From Capniomyces stellatus (lineage: Eukaryota > Kickxellomycota > Harpellomycetes > Harpellales > Legeriomycetaceae): a stretch of DNA of 64,000 nucleotides. The position numbers were made by a program, and so were the translations under genes. Location of the stretch: positions 91,394 through 155,393 of the forward strand of contig LUVW01000025.1 of the NCBI GenBank assembly GCA_001661515.1, in the 5' to 3' direction. Below are positions 11,401 to 22,098 of the stretch, piece after piece. Below the pieces are notes generated by a model. It was not told where the DNA came from, searched no databases, and worked only from the letters and a program-made list of their open reading frames with translations. Within the stretch, counting starts at the first letter, position 1. Every line of letters starts with the position of its first letter.

Positions 11401-12266
11401 AAAGATTCAAGCAGTTCAGGTTTAACAAGGACGGAGACGAAGAGGGCGGAGACAAGGTGCTGGACGATGAGGAGGACGAGTATTATGAGCAAATGGGCGA
11501 AAGTGACGAGGAGGAAAACCTGATGAATGATCCAATGCTGGACAACTCTAATTTAGAACTGGGTGATGACGAGTTGGTGGTTCAGGAGCACAACAGGCTG
11601 AACATTGAGAGCGACAACAAGATGGTAGGAAATCTGATTCGCGATTTGACTACTGGCAGGCTGACAAAGGCAAGAAACTTTGACCAAAAGACCGCAAACT
11701 TTCTAGACGACGACGAGGACTACAACGATCGCCAGACAAGAACCGAGAGGATGCTGGCACGGCGCGGGCTGAGGACAAAGCTCGAGTCGCAGGAGATTCG
11801 CGATACAAACCTCAGCAAAATAGCCAAGAATCCGCTCACTCGCGCCTTTGCCGAGGCTGCAATGTTCAGGACAAACAGCAACGAGACCGAGCTGGACTCA
11901 ACTTTGAGCACGAATTTGGGAGACGGGTATGATGAAGTTGTTGATGATTGGTCGCTGAAACTGCTGAACACCAGCAAAAACAGACCCGATGTTGACCGTG
12001 TTTCTGCAAGCAAAAGCGCTGGAAATGTCCGGGGTGGAGAGCGGGTGTTTTCAAGCCCAGTCAAGTCTAGCTCACAGTCCAAATCTTTGGGCCAAAGTGG
12101 CTGGAGAAATGTTGAAAGCGAGGCGAATGACCACGAGCTAGAGAGGGGAAATGAGAGAAAGAGAGAGCTTGGGTTGGGTGTGTTTGATGCGTTTGATACC
12201 GATGTTTCCAGTAAAGTGCAGATGATGATGAAGAAAAAACGGAAAATGCCGCCTTCCGTCACATGA
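8484..12266 (+). CDS. MRC1: MRC1/claspin-like DNA replication checkpoint mediator
   Basis: This is a single-exon frame of 1260 residues, highly charged and mostly disordered. The best family match I can see is Mrc1/claspin, which sits on replication forks and relays the ATR/Mec1 signal to the effector kinase. Supporting features are the overall length, long acidic Ser/Asp/Glu tracts, and a cluster of SQ/TQ sites (MSQSQ, MNTQDS, ISQTN, PTQIL, SQSQNQ, LESQE). A central block EAELGSDEDEGG is followed by a basic-aromatic segment (LLNQRFKQFRFNK), then DDEEDEYYEQMGESDEEEN, as in the conserved core of the family. SDSDSESDLESDLESD repeats lie near residues 890-910. The start has a strong A-rich leader. 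An alternative is another acidic nuclear protein; the assignment is moderate. Confidence 0.62.
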   Translation: MGFELGVSKILGYEEQMNEDIADGLLDEMSVEGEKSSDRKLTAKNGELNEVGKERMEVDVGKEEGNWEDNFVFDQNSEDEASEKKEKAVYKGVLLKEAGDENKERAKNKETRTGNKFLLGDLMGDSDSDSENDSEDGFREFEKIEMTEGRGVEAKRSEMCVETGLEGEESCLKKGGGIELAMELKENKSRKVSFGADTGKMNEKYVGYGKGEVVANISMLESGAGTLNVNRSSLVSKAVLASESKYKESIREISGKEKKAESSVEKSGGGYVSRMMGNPDKDRAFGSLEVGREDVLEEKRAGINDVGEGKRGLQVVIESREDMRGDLERVGGNKGLREMQLELEMLREDQSEMEMEGAIKPRNRARGGASKKALEEMEKETDRLLRSSVVSLEPRADKKSMSWLKDRLKSRKAQRERQISDQNEESGGVEDGKGAVDIEQEKKQDKEAKSGKVETFSIGEGEELIELEIVDELQGAFPIEYSTYKETGNKKMLDGPSGEKWRANKSIEERNTEIDGEMEKQPKKWLESLLSKGNTEILTGENDMKSSRRMEIQGSKGLKNLSAALWEVVMSQSQAHLQQQLGGHKQHEDKTKLERVDNESHEVAELEIEEKSREGRDGEDEDLEMDIGDEENESKSENMTSRTNVTYGANRSAEVKTAEDKSKSRQRELEEQLMFEGDVDSEEELIRGDDWGSDSEQDLEQDLELESEAVKKKSDEQVGDEETAIVIKRRAGRRKAVIEDASESEEEESADGLNSQNDYYQNGTAEFDQDLMNTQDSLLLTPEISQTNSGPFTRPEQKIQASQRFQSNKSGDLELEQPNNRASQSQNQAGMTMPTQILTDQGGMPSLVAKQLDGSQDKGGPKLVRKTRQLVRRADLVEAEQKSGSENGSDSDSDSESDLESDLESDLELEPGQKVGSLNKVFDLKKKEKQRIDNKTKFSKMKDLIQLEAELGSDEDEGGVEGGVDKHQTLLNQRFKQFRFNKDGDEEGGDKVLDDEEDEYYEQMGESDEEENLMNDPMLDNSNLELGDDELVVQEHNRLNIESDNKMVGNLIRDLTTGRLTKARNFDQKTANFLDDDEDYNDRQTRTERMLARRGLRTKLESQEIRDTNLSKIAKNPLTRAFAEAAMFRTNSNETELDSTLSTNLGDGYDEVVDDWSLKLLNTSKNRPDVDRVSASKSAGNVRGGERVFSSPVKSSSQSKSLGQSGWRNVESEANDHELERGNERKRELGLGVFDAFDTDVSSKVQMMMKKKRKMPPSVT

Positions 12267-12426
12267 GTTGGCTGACAGCGGATTAATTTATTTACCTTGA
12301 TGCTTTACAGCTTTTGGGTTTTCAAAATTATATATATATATTTTTATGAGTTTGGTTGGATTTTATTAGAAAGTTTATCAAATCAAATAAACAAATAGGA
12401 AACAAAATGGGAATACATGTGGAAAG

Positions 12427-13491
12427 TTAGGCTAGGAGGGTGTGTAGAGCAGCCATAATCGTCCATTTTCTGTTTTCAGCTTCTTGGAAGACCACAGATT
12501 TTTCCGAGTAAAAGACCTGGTCATCAACCTCTTCAGGCTTCCTGGGCAAGCAGTGCATAAACACGTAGTCTTTGCTGGGGTTACTGGCGCTGATGAGTTT
12601 GTTGGTGATTTGGTAGCCGTCAAAGTCGATGAGTTTTTGTTTCTTTTCAGCTTCCTGACCCATGCTGACCCAAGTATCGGTGATGATGGCGTTGGTGTTG
12701 TTGATTGCAGCAGAGGGGGATTCGGCGATTGTGATTGTTGCGTTGGGTAGTGCGGAGGCTTTTGCGGCAGCGAGAATGTGTGCGGGGATGGGGTAGTTTT
12801 TTGGGGTTGAGATGGAGACAGAGATTCCGAGTTTAGGCATTGAGTGTAGGATTTCGTAGAGCATGTTGTTTGAATCGCCGATCCACGATACTTTCAGGCC
12901 GTTTAGGACGTCTTTGGTTGGTTTGTTTGGGGAGTTTTTGGAGAAGACTTCTTTGAGAGTAAGGAGATCCGCAAGTAGTTGGGTGGGGTGGCTTGAGTCG
13001 CTTAGGGCGTTGATTACAGGAACGTGAGAGTAATTAGCGAATTCCTGGACCTCGTTGTGGCCATTTACCCTAGCCATGATGCAATCAGCCATGCTTGAAA
13101 TGACAATACTAGTGTCTTTTCTGCTTTCATTAACGCCGAGTTGAATGTCGTTTGACCCAAGAAACAGCGAGCTGCCGCCTAGCTTTGCCATTGCGGTTTC
13201 TGTAGCGACACGGGTTCTTGTTGAGCGTTTGGAAAATATCATTGCAACTGTTTTTCCGGCTAAAGGAAAGTCAGTTGGCAGGTTTTTGGTCTTAAACTCG
13301 TGTGCCTTGTCAACCAACGCCAAAATATCCTGTGCCGAGTAATCTTCTAGCGACAACAAGTGACGGACTTTTTTGCGTTTCTCGACGTTTTTTGGATCAT
13401 TGTACTGCGCTACTTTTACTGTCGATGAGGTTGAAAACAGTGTTTTTCTGATACTTTCCAATTGGATTGGCTTTAGATTCTTTAGTAGCAT
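12427..13491 (-). CDS. ARG3: Ornithine carbamoyltransferase, mitochondrial
   Basis: The enzyme condenses carbamoyl phosphate with ornithine to citrulline in arginine biosynthesis. The 354-residue product has the full family layout. A basic, Ser/Thr-rich N-terminus (about 35 residues, ending near TLFSTSSTVKVAQ) looks like a mitochondrial presequence. SKRSTRTR carries the carbamoyl-phosphate loop, HPTQ lies in SSHPTQLLADLLTL, SWIGDSNNM begins the ornithine domain, and HCLPRKPEEVDDQVF contains the catalytic cysteine. It is a single exon with no disruptions, convergent with the MRC1-like gene and only about 160 bases from its stop. Identification is secure. A mitochondrial location follows from the presequence; budding-yeast Arg3 is cytosolic, so this is the other arrangement. 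Confidence 0.96.
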   Translation of the reverse strand: MLLKNLKPIQLESIRKTLFSTSSTVKVAQYNDPKNVEKRKKVRHLLSLEDYSAQDILALVDKAHEFKTKNLPTDFPLAGKTVAMIFSKRSTRTRVATETAMAKLGGSSLFLGSNDIQLGVNESRKDTSIVISSMADCIMARVNGHNEVQEFANYSHVPVINALSDSSHPTQLLADLLTLKEVFSKNSPNKPTKDVLNGLKVSWIGDSNNMLYEILHSMPKLGISVSISTPKNYPIPAHILAAAKASALPNATITIAESPSAAINNTNAIITDTWVSMGQEAEKKQKLIDFDGYQITNKLISASNPSKDYVFMHCLPRKPEEVDDQVFYSEKSVVFQEAENRKWTIMAALHTLLA

Positions 13492-14162
13492 TGTAATTTT
13501 TTTCTTCTTTCTTTCTTTCTTATTCGGGTAATTATGTATCTGGCTTTTACTCTTTTGAATCTAGAGTAAAATTTGAAAAGAAAGAAAATAAAGGGATAAT
13601 TATAGATTACAAAACTGATAATTCACACAGTTTTATATGCAATAACAAAAACCAAAAAAAAAAAAAAAAAACGCGAGCTGTTTTGTATATCTGATCTTGT
13701 ATTTATTTCCAACTTGTTCATTAATTCCAGCTTTTGGTATCCTTTATACAACTTGATTTTTTATTTTTTTACTTTTACTTTTCTTTATCATTAGTCATAA
13801 TTACAAAGTCAACATTATCAATTGAGTAGGGGGGGGGGGGGATGGAAATGATGATTAGATGACAAATTTGATGATGGAATCCAAGCGAAGTATCCTGGAA
13901 CTTAAAGTATGATAGTTTTCATAAAGTGATTGGAGGTAATCTGTCATTATTGGTAAATAAGACGAATCAAAACAGCCAGATAAACAAATAAATTGCAAAA
14001 GTAAAATAAAAAGTAAAACAAAAAGGCGCTAAAATAGTAAAATCTAAGTAAATAAGAGAATAAGGAATTTTAAAAAAAAACTGGGAGAACCCCGCCTGGT
14101 AGGGGGGGGGGGGGGGNNNNNNNNNNNNNNNNNNNGGGGGGGGGGGGGGGGGGGACTGGAGG
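13492..14162. other. Intergenic region with poly-G tracts
   Basis: The region between the ornithine carbamoyltransferase start and the CYM1 stop has a poly-A run near 13656, a run of about 12 G near 13830 and the G-tract gap described separately. No gene was seen. It should contain the promoter of the ornithine carbamoyltransferase gene and the 3' flank of CYM1. Confidence 0.5.
14117..14135. other. Assembly gap of 19 N inside a poly-G tract
   Basis: Nineteen undetermined bases are flanked on both sides by uninterrupted G runs, the right one 19 or more bases long. The true length of the G tract is unknown. It sits just 3' of the CYM1 stop codon and does not affect the coding frame. Confidence 0.97.
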
Positions 14163-17100
14163 TTAGATATTGATGGTGTTCCAGTCAGCAGAGTTATTGT
14201 TGGACTTTACGAAAGCAGCGAGCTTTTCGTCGTTTCCAATGACAGCGTCACAAGAGAGGGGCAGTGAGGTGGTGGAAAGGTAGGTGCTGGCAACGTACTT
14301 GATATCGTCGATTCCAACGTTAAAAATCAAATCTCTTCGTTTCTGGCGCATGGAATCGGAAATAGCAGTTTTAAAGTAGGTGAGGCCCTCTTGGTGAGTT
14401 GCAATTGGGGAGTCAAGATCCTTGAACAAAGTGAGTTTGGCCTCGTCGAGCTGGCGGTGGGAAATAGACTCGCTGATGACATGATCAATGGACTTTGTGA
14501 ATGTGGATAGTGAATTGATTGGGTTAGGATCTCTGTAGGAGTAGAAGGAAAAGATACCGGTGATTGGGTTGAACGAGGACCCGCCACCGTAAGCACCGTT
14601 AATTTCACGAATCTCACGGTGCAAGTACAGTGGGGTGAGGAGCTTGGCAAGGACCTGGAGGTTTGGGGAGTCAGAGTGGTTGTAAGGAATGGTTGCTACT
14701 GACCGGGCAGCAAAGTTGGAGGCAAACGGCATTGGGCAAAGACTGTTTACCTGTCTCGCAACAAAAGCCGAATCTTCCCGAGTGCTTGCGGGAGATTTAG
14801 CGGGCGAGTAAATTTTGGCCAGGCTGCTGAAACCAGCAATGTTTTGCTCGGCAGATGGCTGAGTAGACACGTTGATTGCGGACTTTACGCTTGTGCAGCG
14901 CAACACGTGGTCCTGAATCGTCTTGAGCTTGGCGGCAAGGCTAGGCAGCTGCTCGTCAATGTTGGCGGCAAGGTCAGAAACAAACTTGGACTGACCAAGC
15001 CCGCTCGTGAGGTAGTTGAACTTGGACTCTTTGTTGAGGAACGATGAACTGGTGTTGACAGCGTACATGTGGCCGGTGTTTGCTATGCGGTTGAACACGC
15101 CGGTCGCACTGGCAGTAACAAGGGTCTTGAGACGGTCAAAATCGTCAAATCGGGATTCAGCCAGCAACTCACCAAGCAGCGCGTACATGTGTGGAACGTT
15201 TGCGTCAAGGCTGTTAGACTCGACCTCAATGCCGTACTGCACAACACCGGTGTCGGAATAGTCGGTTGACGAGTAGGTGGTGACGCCGATCCCGCCGGTC
15301 TTCAAGTTGATCTCGGTCTCCAGCTGCGACATCGGCTTGCTCGCAGTGCCCATGTAGTTGAGCGCGTCGCAGAATATGGGCAGGTAGGGCACCAGATCAA
15401 TAGGCATGGATGTCAGGTTGTGCAGGACGCGTAAGTAGCTGATCCCGTTGGTTTGGGTGACGCGTGTCTGAACCGGCACTTTGTCTACGCTGCTGTGGTC
15501 CAGCATGTACTTGTTGACGGTCCTGTTGACCTGGTTGAGGTGTAGTGACGGCAAACACGAAATGTCCTCCTTGCTGTTCTGCTGCTCGCTCAGTGCAGCC
15601 GCCTGCTGGTCAATCCGTTGCTTATCGCTTTCGCTGAGCCGACCTACCTGCGCGTCAACCATTTCGGCCTCCAGTCTGGCCTGTGCGTCTCCAAACCCTT
15701 CGTCAGCCCGCATCAGGAACCGCATCTTGTGGTCTGACTTTAACATGTACTTTTCAAGCAGCGGCTTAAACAGATCATCCCCCCTTTCAAACGCGCGTTT
15801 TACTGTTGCCAGATTCTTCTCAAACTCCAAAAGCTCCAACGCGTTTGCCCCCAAGAACCAACTCGCGTTGATACTCTTCATCAGGTTCATCCCAAAATGC
15901 GCGCTGTTGTGCTTCATCATCAGTTCGTAGCTGTGAATCACCGCCTCGACTCTTTGCTTCTCAAACCCATCCCTGTACACCTCCTCTATTGTCTTGTGAA
16001 TTGCCTTGTCCACCTGCTCCTTTTGCTCTTCACTTATCCCCTGCACTCCAATTGTCAACGACGCCACTTTGCTCTGGTTGTTGTACCCGCTGTTTGCCGA
16101 GTAGTCCGGCCCCAGCCCGCTATCTATCAGGCTCTTGTGCATTGGTGCTGATGTCCCGCTCATCAACAATGTTGTGAATATCCCCGCTAAAAACGTTTCA
16201 TAGCTACTCTCAACCACATCGTTCATCAAAAACGTTACCGAGTACTTGCTCTGCTTGCTCGCATCCCCTGCCCCCTCAACTGGCCCGCTCTCTGTCACCT
16301 CAAATTCCCCCTGCTTCTTCACAATGTGCTCCACCTTCACTTGCTTGCTCTTATCCAGCCTGCTATAACTCTTCAATATCTCGCTCACTCGCTCCAGCTG
16401 AGGCTCTACATCAAAACTCCCGTACGTGTAGAATTTGCTCATCGTTGGGTGGTAATGGTTCTTGTAAAACTCCACCAGCTCCCCATAGCTCAACTTTGTT
16501 ATCTCCGCTGGCTCCCCTCCGCTCTCGTGCCCATACGTCGTTCCCCTAAAAAACCTCTGCTCGCTCTTTGTCTGCAGCAAACTCCCCGCATCTGAAAATG
16601 CCCCCTTCATCTCGTTATACACCACCCCCTTCGTCTCGTATTCCCCGCTCTCCTTTCTCTCCAACCGCCACCCCTCCTGCAAAAAGTCTTGCTCCTTAAT
16701 CAACGGGTTGAACACCGCATCCAAATACACCTTTTGCAGGTTCTCAAAGTCCTGCTCGTTCTGCGTAGAAAATGGATACTGCGTATAGTTGTGTGCCGTC
16801 CACGCATTCATAAACGTCGACATTGACCGATTCAACATCTTAAAAAACGGATCTCTAACCGGGTAGTTCTTTGACCCGCACAACACCGTGTGCTCCAGAA
16901 TATGCGGAATCCCTTTACTGTTTTCTGGAGACGTGTTGAACCCCACACTAAACACATTGTTACTGTCTGCCTTGCCCAAATGCACCCACTCCGCCCCCGT
17001 TCTTTGATCCTCCAATATCACCCCATCAATCTCAAACTCTTTAATCCTCCTCACCTCTTTAACCTCAAACCCATGAATTACTTGCCCAACCTTGTATCCT

Positions 17101-17497
17101 ACCCAGTCAGTTCAGTTTTATCACTTTTAGCTCTTTGCCTTGCTACTTTTTGTTTTATTACTACTTTTTGTTTTATTACTACTTTACCTTTGTTCACATA
17201 TTTACCAGCACTGCTCTCCTCTGCCCTGCTCACTAACCCCGTCGAGATACCCCGCTTTTCACTCCTCAACACCTCTCTATTATTCACTCTAACTCTCCCG
17301 GTCCCCCACTCTCTCATCAAACCCATTTGTTTTAAACCTCCAAGTTCCCGTCTATTTCCCGCCTTTACCGCCATTAAGCTAGATGCCGTACATACACTCC
17401 GTACCCCTGTTACCTTAATCTGACTTCCTACTAAAGCATTCTTACTTTGCAAAACTATTCCCCCCGATTTCTTTGATTTGAAAATACTAGAAATCAT
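14163..17497 (-). CDS. CYM1: Mitochondrial presequence protease Cym1/PreP (two exons)
   Basis: This M16C metalloprotease degrades cleaved targeting peptides in the mitochondrial matrix. The large exon (17098-14163) encodes almost the whole enzyme. It includes the inverted zinc motif HILEH in GIPHILEHTVLCGS, PVRDPFFKMLNRSMSTFMNA, YPFSTQN and GWRLE, with the distal Glu in YNEMKGAFSD, and a typical C-terminal half. The conserved N-terminus (GYKVGQVIHGFEV) lies upstream of the first ATG of that frame, so the gene must begin earlier. A basic, presequence-like exon 1 at 17497-17188 joins in phase through a GT-AG intron of about 90 bases. A second in-phase donor exists at 17206. The product is 1081 residues (1075 with the other donor). 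The family assignment is certain and exon 1 is likely. Confidence 0.93.
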
Positions 17498-18890
17498 CCT
17501 ATTTCCTCTCTTTTACTTTTTTTTTCTTCTTTCCTTCTTACTATTCCAAACTACTAAAATCTATTACATATATTGTTTAAACACCCGGAATGTGAATGTT
17601 CAGGATTAACGCAATTACATTACCCCCAACTTTTTTTTACTTTTTTTTCCAGATTCTAATCCAAACTATTCTTGGCTTTTCGCTTTTCCAACTTTGATTC
17701 AATTCTTTAAAAAAAAAAAAAAAAAAAAGTTGCTATTCTCGATTAATTTTATCCAACTATTTTCTTGACTCGATTTTAAGGCCTTCTTTATATTTTAGCA
17801 TTCTGTAGAACAAAGGTTTACTATTTTAATTGATCATTATCACACAAAATTTAGGTTTAGACTTAGATTTAGATTTGCGTTTGCTCGACTATTTTAGTTT
17901 GTAATCTATCTCCGAGTCAACCAGTGATATTCTGTCCAAACTCTAGTATATCAGTCAATAAAAAGCCAGATCCATTTCCTACTACTCTTCCTTTTATCTC
18001 CCTTTAAAGCAATATATCTTCATTATACACCAACAGCATTGCTTTGTATTGCTACTCACGTCCTATCTAGGCTCAACGCTAAAAGTTTTGCATATTCCAT
18101 TTCCAGTTCGATTCGCATCTACGTCAAGGTCTCAAATTCTCGTTATAGCAGTTTTCTATACATCTCGCTCTATTTCCCCAATTCACTCTGCTTTCTGGCT
18201 TGACAGTTGATATTTGATCAAATAGATGTCTAGTTCAGGGCCGCGATATAAGATTCGGCCCTCTTTTAATTACCCGCTTTTATATGCTCGCACTGTTACA
18301 ACGGTCTATTCCTTTACTGGTAATTGGTTATGCCAGTTTGCGGTTGAAAAAGAATTAGAACAACCCGATTAATCCGTTCAAAACCTCCCTAATACCATCT
18401 CCTTGAATCACTACTAGGATTAAATAGTCGTTTTAAACTTGAAACACTCCTTCAACCACCCCTAACGCAAACTGCTCTCGACCATTTATCATCTTTACTA
18501 TCACAAGTTGACCATTTCTTTGTTTATGTTTAGCCTTTACAGTTTTTTTTTGGAGGGGGGTTTCAAATATTTGAGAAAATGATGTAGAAATACAATTATG
18601 AACATTGCAAGTCACCATCTACCCTTCAAAAGTGTGTAATATACTTTTCACAAGTTATATGCTGAACCAAAATGTTGTATTTCTAGAAAAGCACACAAAT
18701 AATTAAAAACGAATAAAAGAATAAAAGAATAAAAGAGTAAAAGAATAAAAGAATAAATACGTCAACATATCCACAATTTTTCCGGTCCTCTTTATCTCAA
18801 GAATATTGATAACTCTTGTATTCAACAACCACAAAATATAAATACCTTTGATTCCAAACCTCAACCCAATTTGAACATTGTTAAAGAAAT
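17498..18890. other. Divergent intergenic region
   Basis: About 1.4 kb lies between the CYM1 start (minus) and the first aminoacylase gene (plus). It is pyrimidine-rich on the plus strand near CYM1 and has a poly-A run near 17710. Near 18710-18760 there is a short imperfect tandem array of AATAAAAG units. No convincing frame or RNA gene was seen. Confidence 0.5.
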
Positions 18891-20614
18891 ATGGTACCAG
18901 ATACTACAGTAGAGTCAGCACCAGTAGCCCGGTTCAGAGAATATCTCAGAATCGAGTCGGTCCACCCCAAACCAGACTACTATGGTTGCGTTGATTTTTT
19001 GGTTAGACAGGCTGAAGAAATCGGCCTAGGACACCAGGTTGTTGAGGTAAAACGAGTTTATTTAATCCAACGACGTTTTTAAACATTCTTTAAAACCCTG
19101 CCAACTTTTACAAAGTACAACCAACTCTTACAAAGTACAAACTTTTTTTTCTCCAACCAAATTAGCCAGTCAAGGGGAAACCTTGCATAATTCTCAAGCT
19201 TGAAGGCACTGACCCATCGCTTAAATCGGTCATGTTTTGCTCCCACACGGATGTAGTCCCAGTTTTCCCAGTAAGCATAACTAACATTAAACAGCAATAT
19301 GGCGCGCCACTGAATTTGCACGTTGCATTATATCAGCCAAGAACACGCTGTTTTTGATATTCACTCGCATTATAATACATCTAAAACAATATAGGAGCGC
19401 TGGACGTACCCACCATTTGGCGCTGAGAGAGTTAGGATGGACGATGGGAGTTATAGGATCTATGCCCGCGGATCCCAAGACATGAAAGTCACGGGTAGTT
19501 GGTAAACAATTTTTTTATTTGCTAATTTTGTATATATATATATTTTTATTCTGTTTCACATTTCCATATCATATTTTTCAAATTATTTCTTGAATCAAAC
19601 CTCCCATATTTAATGTTTTAAATGGATAACTTGATGTAGCTACTTGGAAGCTTTGAGGAACATCAAGGCTTCTGGAAAAAAGTTTAAACGAAACATCTAT
19701 GCTATCTACAACCCGGACGAGGAAATTGGCGGTGCTGATGGGATAGTTGAGCTCTTAAAAACCGACGAGTTTAAAGCGTTAAACGTAGGATTTGATGTTG
19801 ATGAAGGTGTAACATCACCAATCGACAAGGTCGTGGTTATAACAGCTGAAAGAATGGAATGGTAGGTTTCTAGCCAAGTCAATATATTTCTACAAAACTT
19901 TACATGAGTTGCCAGATTAATTAACGCGGAGATGGTTTAATATATTTTCTGAACAATAAATACAAATGCCATTATAGCGGGGTGATATTTACAGCACACG
20001 GGAACACCGGACATGGTAGTCAGTTTATCGAAGGAACAGCTATTGAGAAGATGGTTCCAGTCCTAAATGAGATGTTGGAATTCAGAACCAACCAGCTTGA
20101 ACAACTGACAGCTTGTGGCCCCAAGCAAGTCCAACTGATAAAACAAGGCAACTTCACTGTGGTCAATCTGACTTTGTTGGAAGGAGGCAAACAGCAAAAT
20201 GTGGTTCCAGCAACCTTTACAGCAACATTTGACATCAGAGTGACGCCAAATGTAGACTATATTGAGTTCCGCAACTATATCCAGGGAATAGCAGACAGGA
20301 ACGGCGTCGAGTGTAAATTTACCAGCAACACACTGCACAACCCAGTGACTGAATGGGACGAAGACAAAAACCCATTCATCAAAGCGTTCAACAAGGTTAT
20401 TAAAGATAAAAAAATTGAAACCATCAACTTTATTTTCCCTGCTGTTACCGACGCTAGACACGTTAGAGCTGCTGGAATCCCCGCCGTGGGGATATGCCCG
20501 TTGATAGGTCACAAGACCCTGGCCCATGACCACGATGAGTACGTTATTGAGTCCGAGTTTTTGCGCGGAATTGGTGTTTACGAAGACTTGATTGAAGCTC
20601 TTGCCAATGCCTAA
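18891..20614 (+). CDS. ACY1: Aminoacylase-1 (M20 peptidase family), copy A, five exons
   Basis: Aminoacylase-1 hydrolyses N-acyl amino acids to free amino acids in the cytosol. Exons are 18891-19046, 19166-19270, 19395-19501, 19640-19861 and 19978-20614, all GT-AG and in phase, giving 408 residues, the same as human ACY1. Metal-site and catalytic residues are intact: His in CSHTDVV (about residue 79), Asp in ARGSQDMK, Glu-Glu in NPDEEIGG, Glu in VDEGV, and the final His in HDHDEY. The dimerisation-domain sequence HGNTGHGSQF and NLTLLEGGKQQNVVPATF are also present. This copy is clearly diverged from copies B and C over its whole length but uses identical intron positions, so it is an older tandem duplicate. 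No signal peptide is visible. Confidence 0.93.
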
Positions 20615-21543
20615 GCATTCCACTTTACTGGCCCATTTGGCCGTTTTGAATTGATTAATTTTGTAAATCGGTTTTTATTGAATTGAATATCAATAAACCA
20701 GACGTATTTTCCAACATATATCTGTGATTGTCCGTGTTTGGTAAAACTGGTTGTCAAAGACCAGTGTTGGTATTAGTAATAGAAACTACATGTACGTTTT
20801 GTAATCTGGTTTTGCAATTTTGTAAAGATGGTTTTGCTCGACAGCTTCCAAAGTTCAGGCAAATTTGTGGAATGTTTCATCTCCGTATTTCAATATTTTT
20901 AGAGTTTAAAACACGAGTATACATTAATTTTAAAAGGCGAAAAAAAAATCTAAATAGGCCGACTGAACTAATGCAGAGAAAGATTAAATAATGTTAATAC
21001 TAGCAAACACATTAATTCACGTCGATAAACAATTTTACTGACCATTTAAAGTTCAAAAAATGGGCAGAGTTGGAGTCAATTAGCAGAATTAGCATACAAA
21101 AAAAGCCAGTTTGATAAAATAAACAGCGTATTTAGGAACGAATAGACGGTTTGGGAAAGTTAAATTACGTGTAGAATAATTAACTCACATTAAAATCATT
21201 GCCAGTTTTGGAAATGTGTACGGATTGATACCCAATAGTGGACAAAATTACCATTTTTCATTTGTTCGAATAGATCAATTCGAACTATTAAATCGTGAAT
21301 TTCAAAAACAATGAAGAAATTTCTAGCAAATGTACAAAAATAGGAGAGTTCAGTAAAAGCCTAAATAAGAAATCTTTCCACTTTACAAAAATAGGCCAAT
21401 GATCCCCCCCCTCCAACTTCAAAGACTAGGGTTGAATAATGATAAAAAACTACTGGCAAATTTGCAAAGATTAAGAGAAAAATATCAAAACAAAAAATGG
21501 CAGGAACGATAAAATACCGAGAACTTCAAAATGGACGAGAGCC
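20615..21543. other. Intergenic region between aminoacylase copies A and B
   Basis: This is AT-rich sequence with no supported gene. It contains the 3' flank of copy A. The near-identical inverted arm shared with copy C begins at its right edge. Confidence 0.5.
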
Positions 21544-22021
21544 TTTACCAACGGCTAATAAAAGTTTCAAACTCAAAACTCAAAACTCAAAACTCTTCAA
21601 TTCTTTTGAATAAATCAAACAATTGAAACTTTTGAAACTATCGAGGATTTTCAGGACTTTGAAACATTTCAACACCTGAAACTCAACATAACAACTCCAA
21701 ACTCCCTGCAAGTCTTATACACTCTAAACTTACATCCCGCCCTCATTCGTCCTTGATGGTTGTCAATTCCTACACGTAATCCATCCTTTCTCTCTACTCC
21801 CGCTCCCCTTTCTTTTTTCTCAAAACAACCAACCAACCAACCAAACAGAAAAGCAGACATTCAAATTAACTATCAATTAGATTAATAATCAAACAACTAA
21901 ATTAATAATCAGTCAACTGAATAAATAGACCAGTTGGCCGAGGTAAACACTCCAAACATCTTTCGTCTCTTTTCGTTTCTTTACAGAACAAACATACAAA
22001 CAAATACATACACTTGAAACA

Positions 22022-22085
22022 AGTAGAAAAAAGAAACTCCAAACCCAAACCCAAACCCCAAACCCAAACCCCAAACCCAAATCAA
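22022..22085 (+). repeat. CCCAAA-type tract in the 5' leader of aminoacylase copy B
   Basis: Just before the start codon there is a run of CCAAAC/CCCCAAAC units, that is, G3-4 T3 units on the opposite strand. The same tract lies before copy C at about 41795-41840. It resembles telomeric or G-quadruplex-forming sequence in pattern only; here it sits in a transcribed leader. Confidence 0.8.
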
Positions 22086-22098
22086 ACAAAACCAAACC

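Noticed and set aside
9104..12262. Long antisense frames opposite the MRC1-like gene
   Set aside because: Ser/Leu/Phe-rich composition is the complement of Glu/Asp/Lys-rich codons; no domains.
14117..14135. G-quadruplex regulatory element at CYM1 3' end
   Set aside because: The G runs flank an assembly gap and their real length is unknown; a sequencing or assembly artefact is as likely.
22022..22085. Interstitial telomere or chromosome-fusion point
   Set aside because: The tract is short, irregular, and duplicated with the gene leader; nothing else suggests a former chromosome end.
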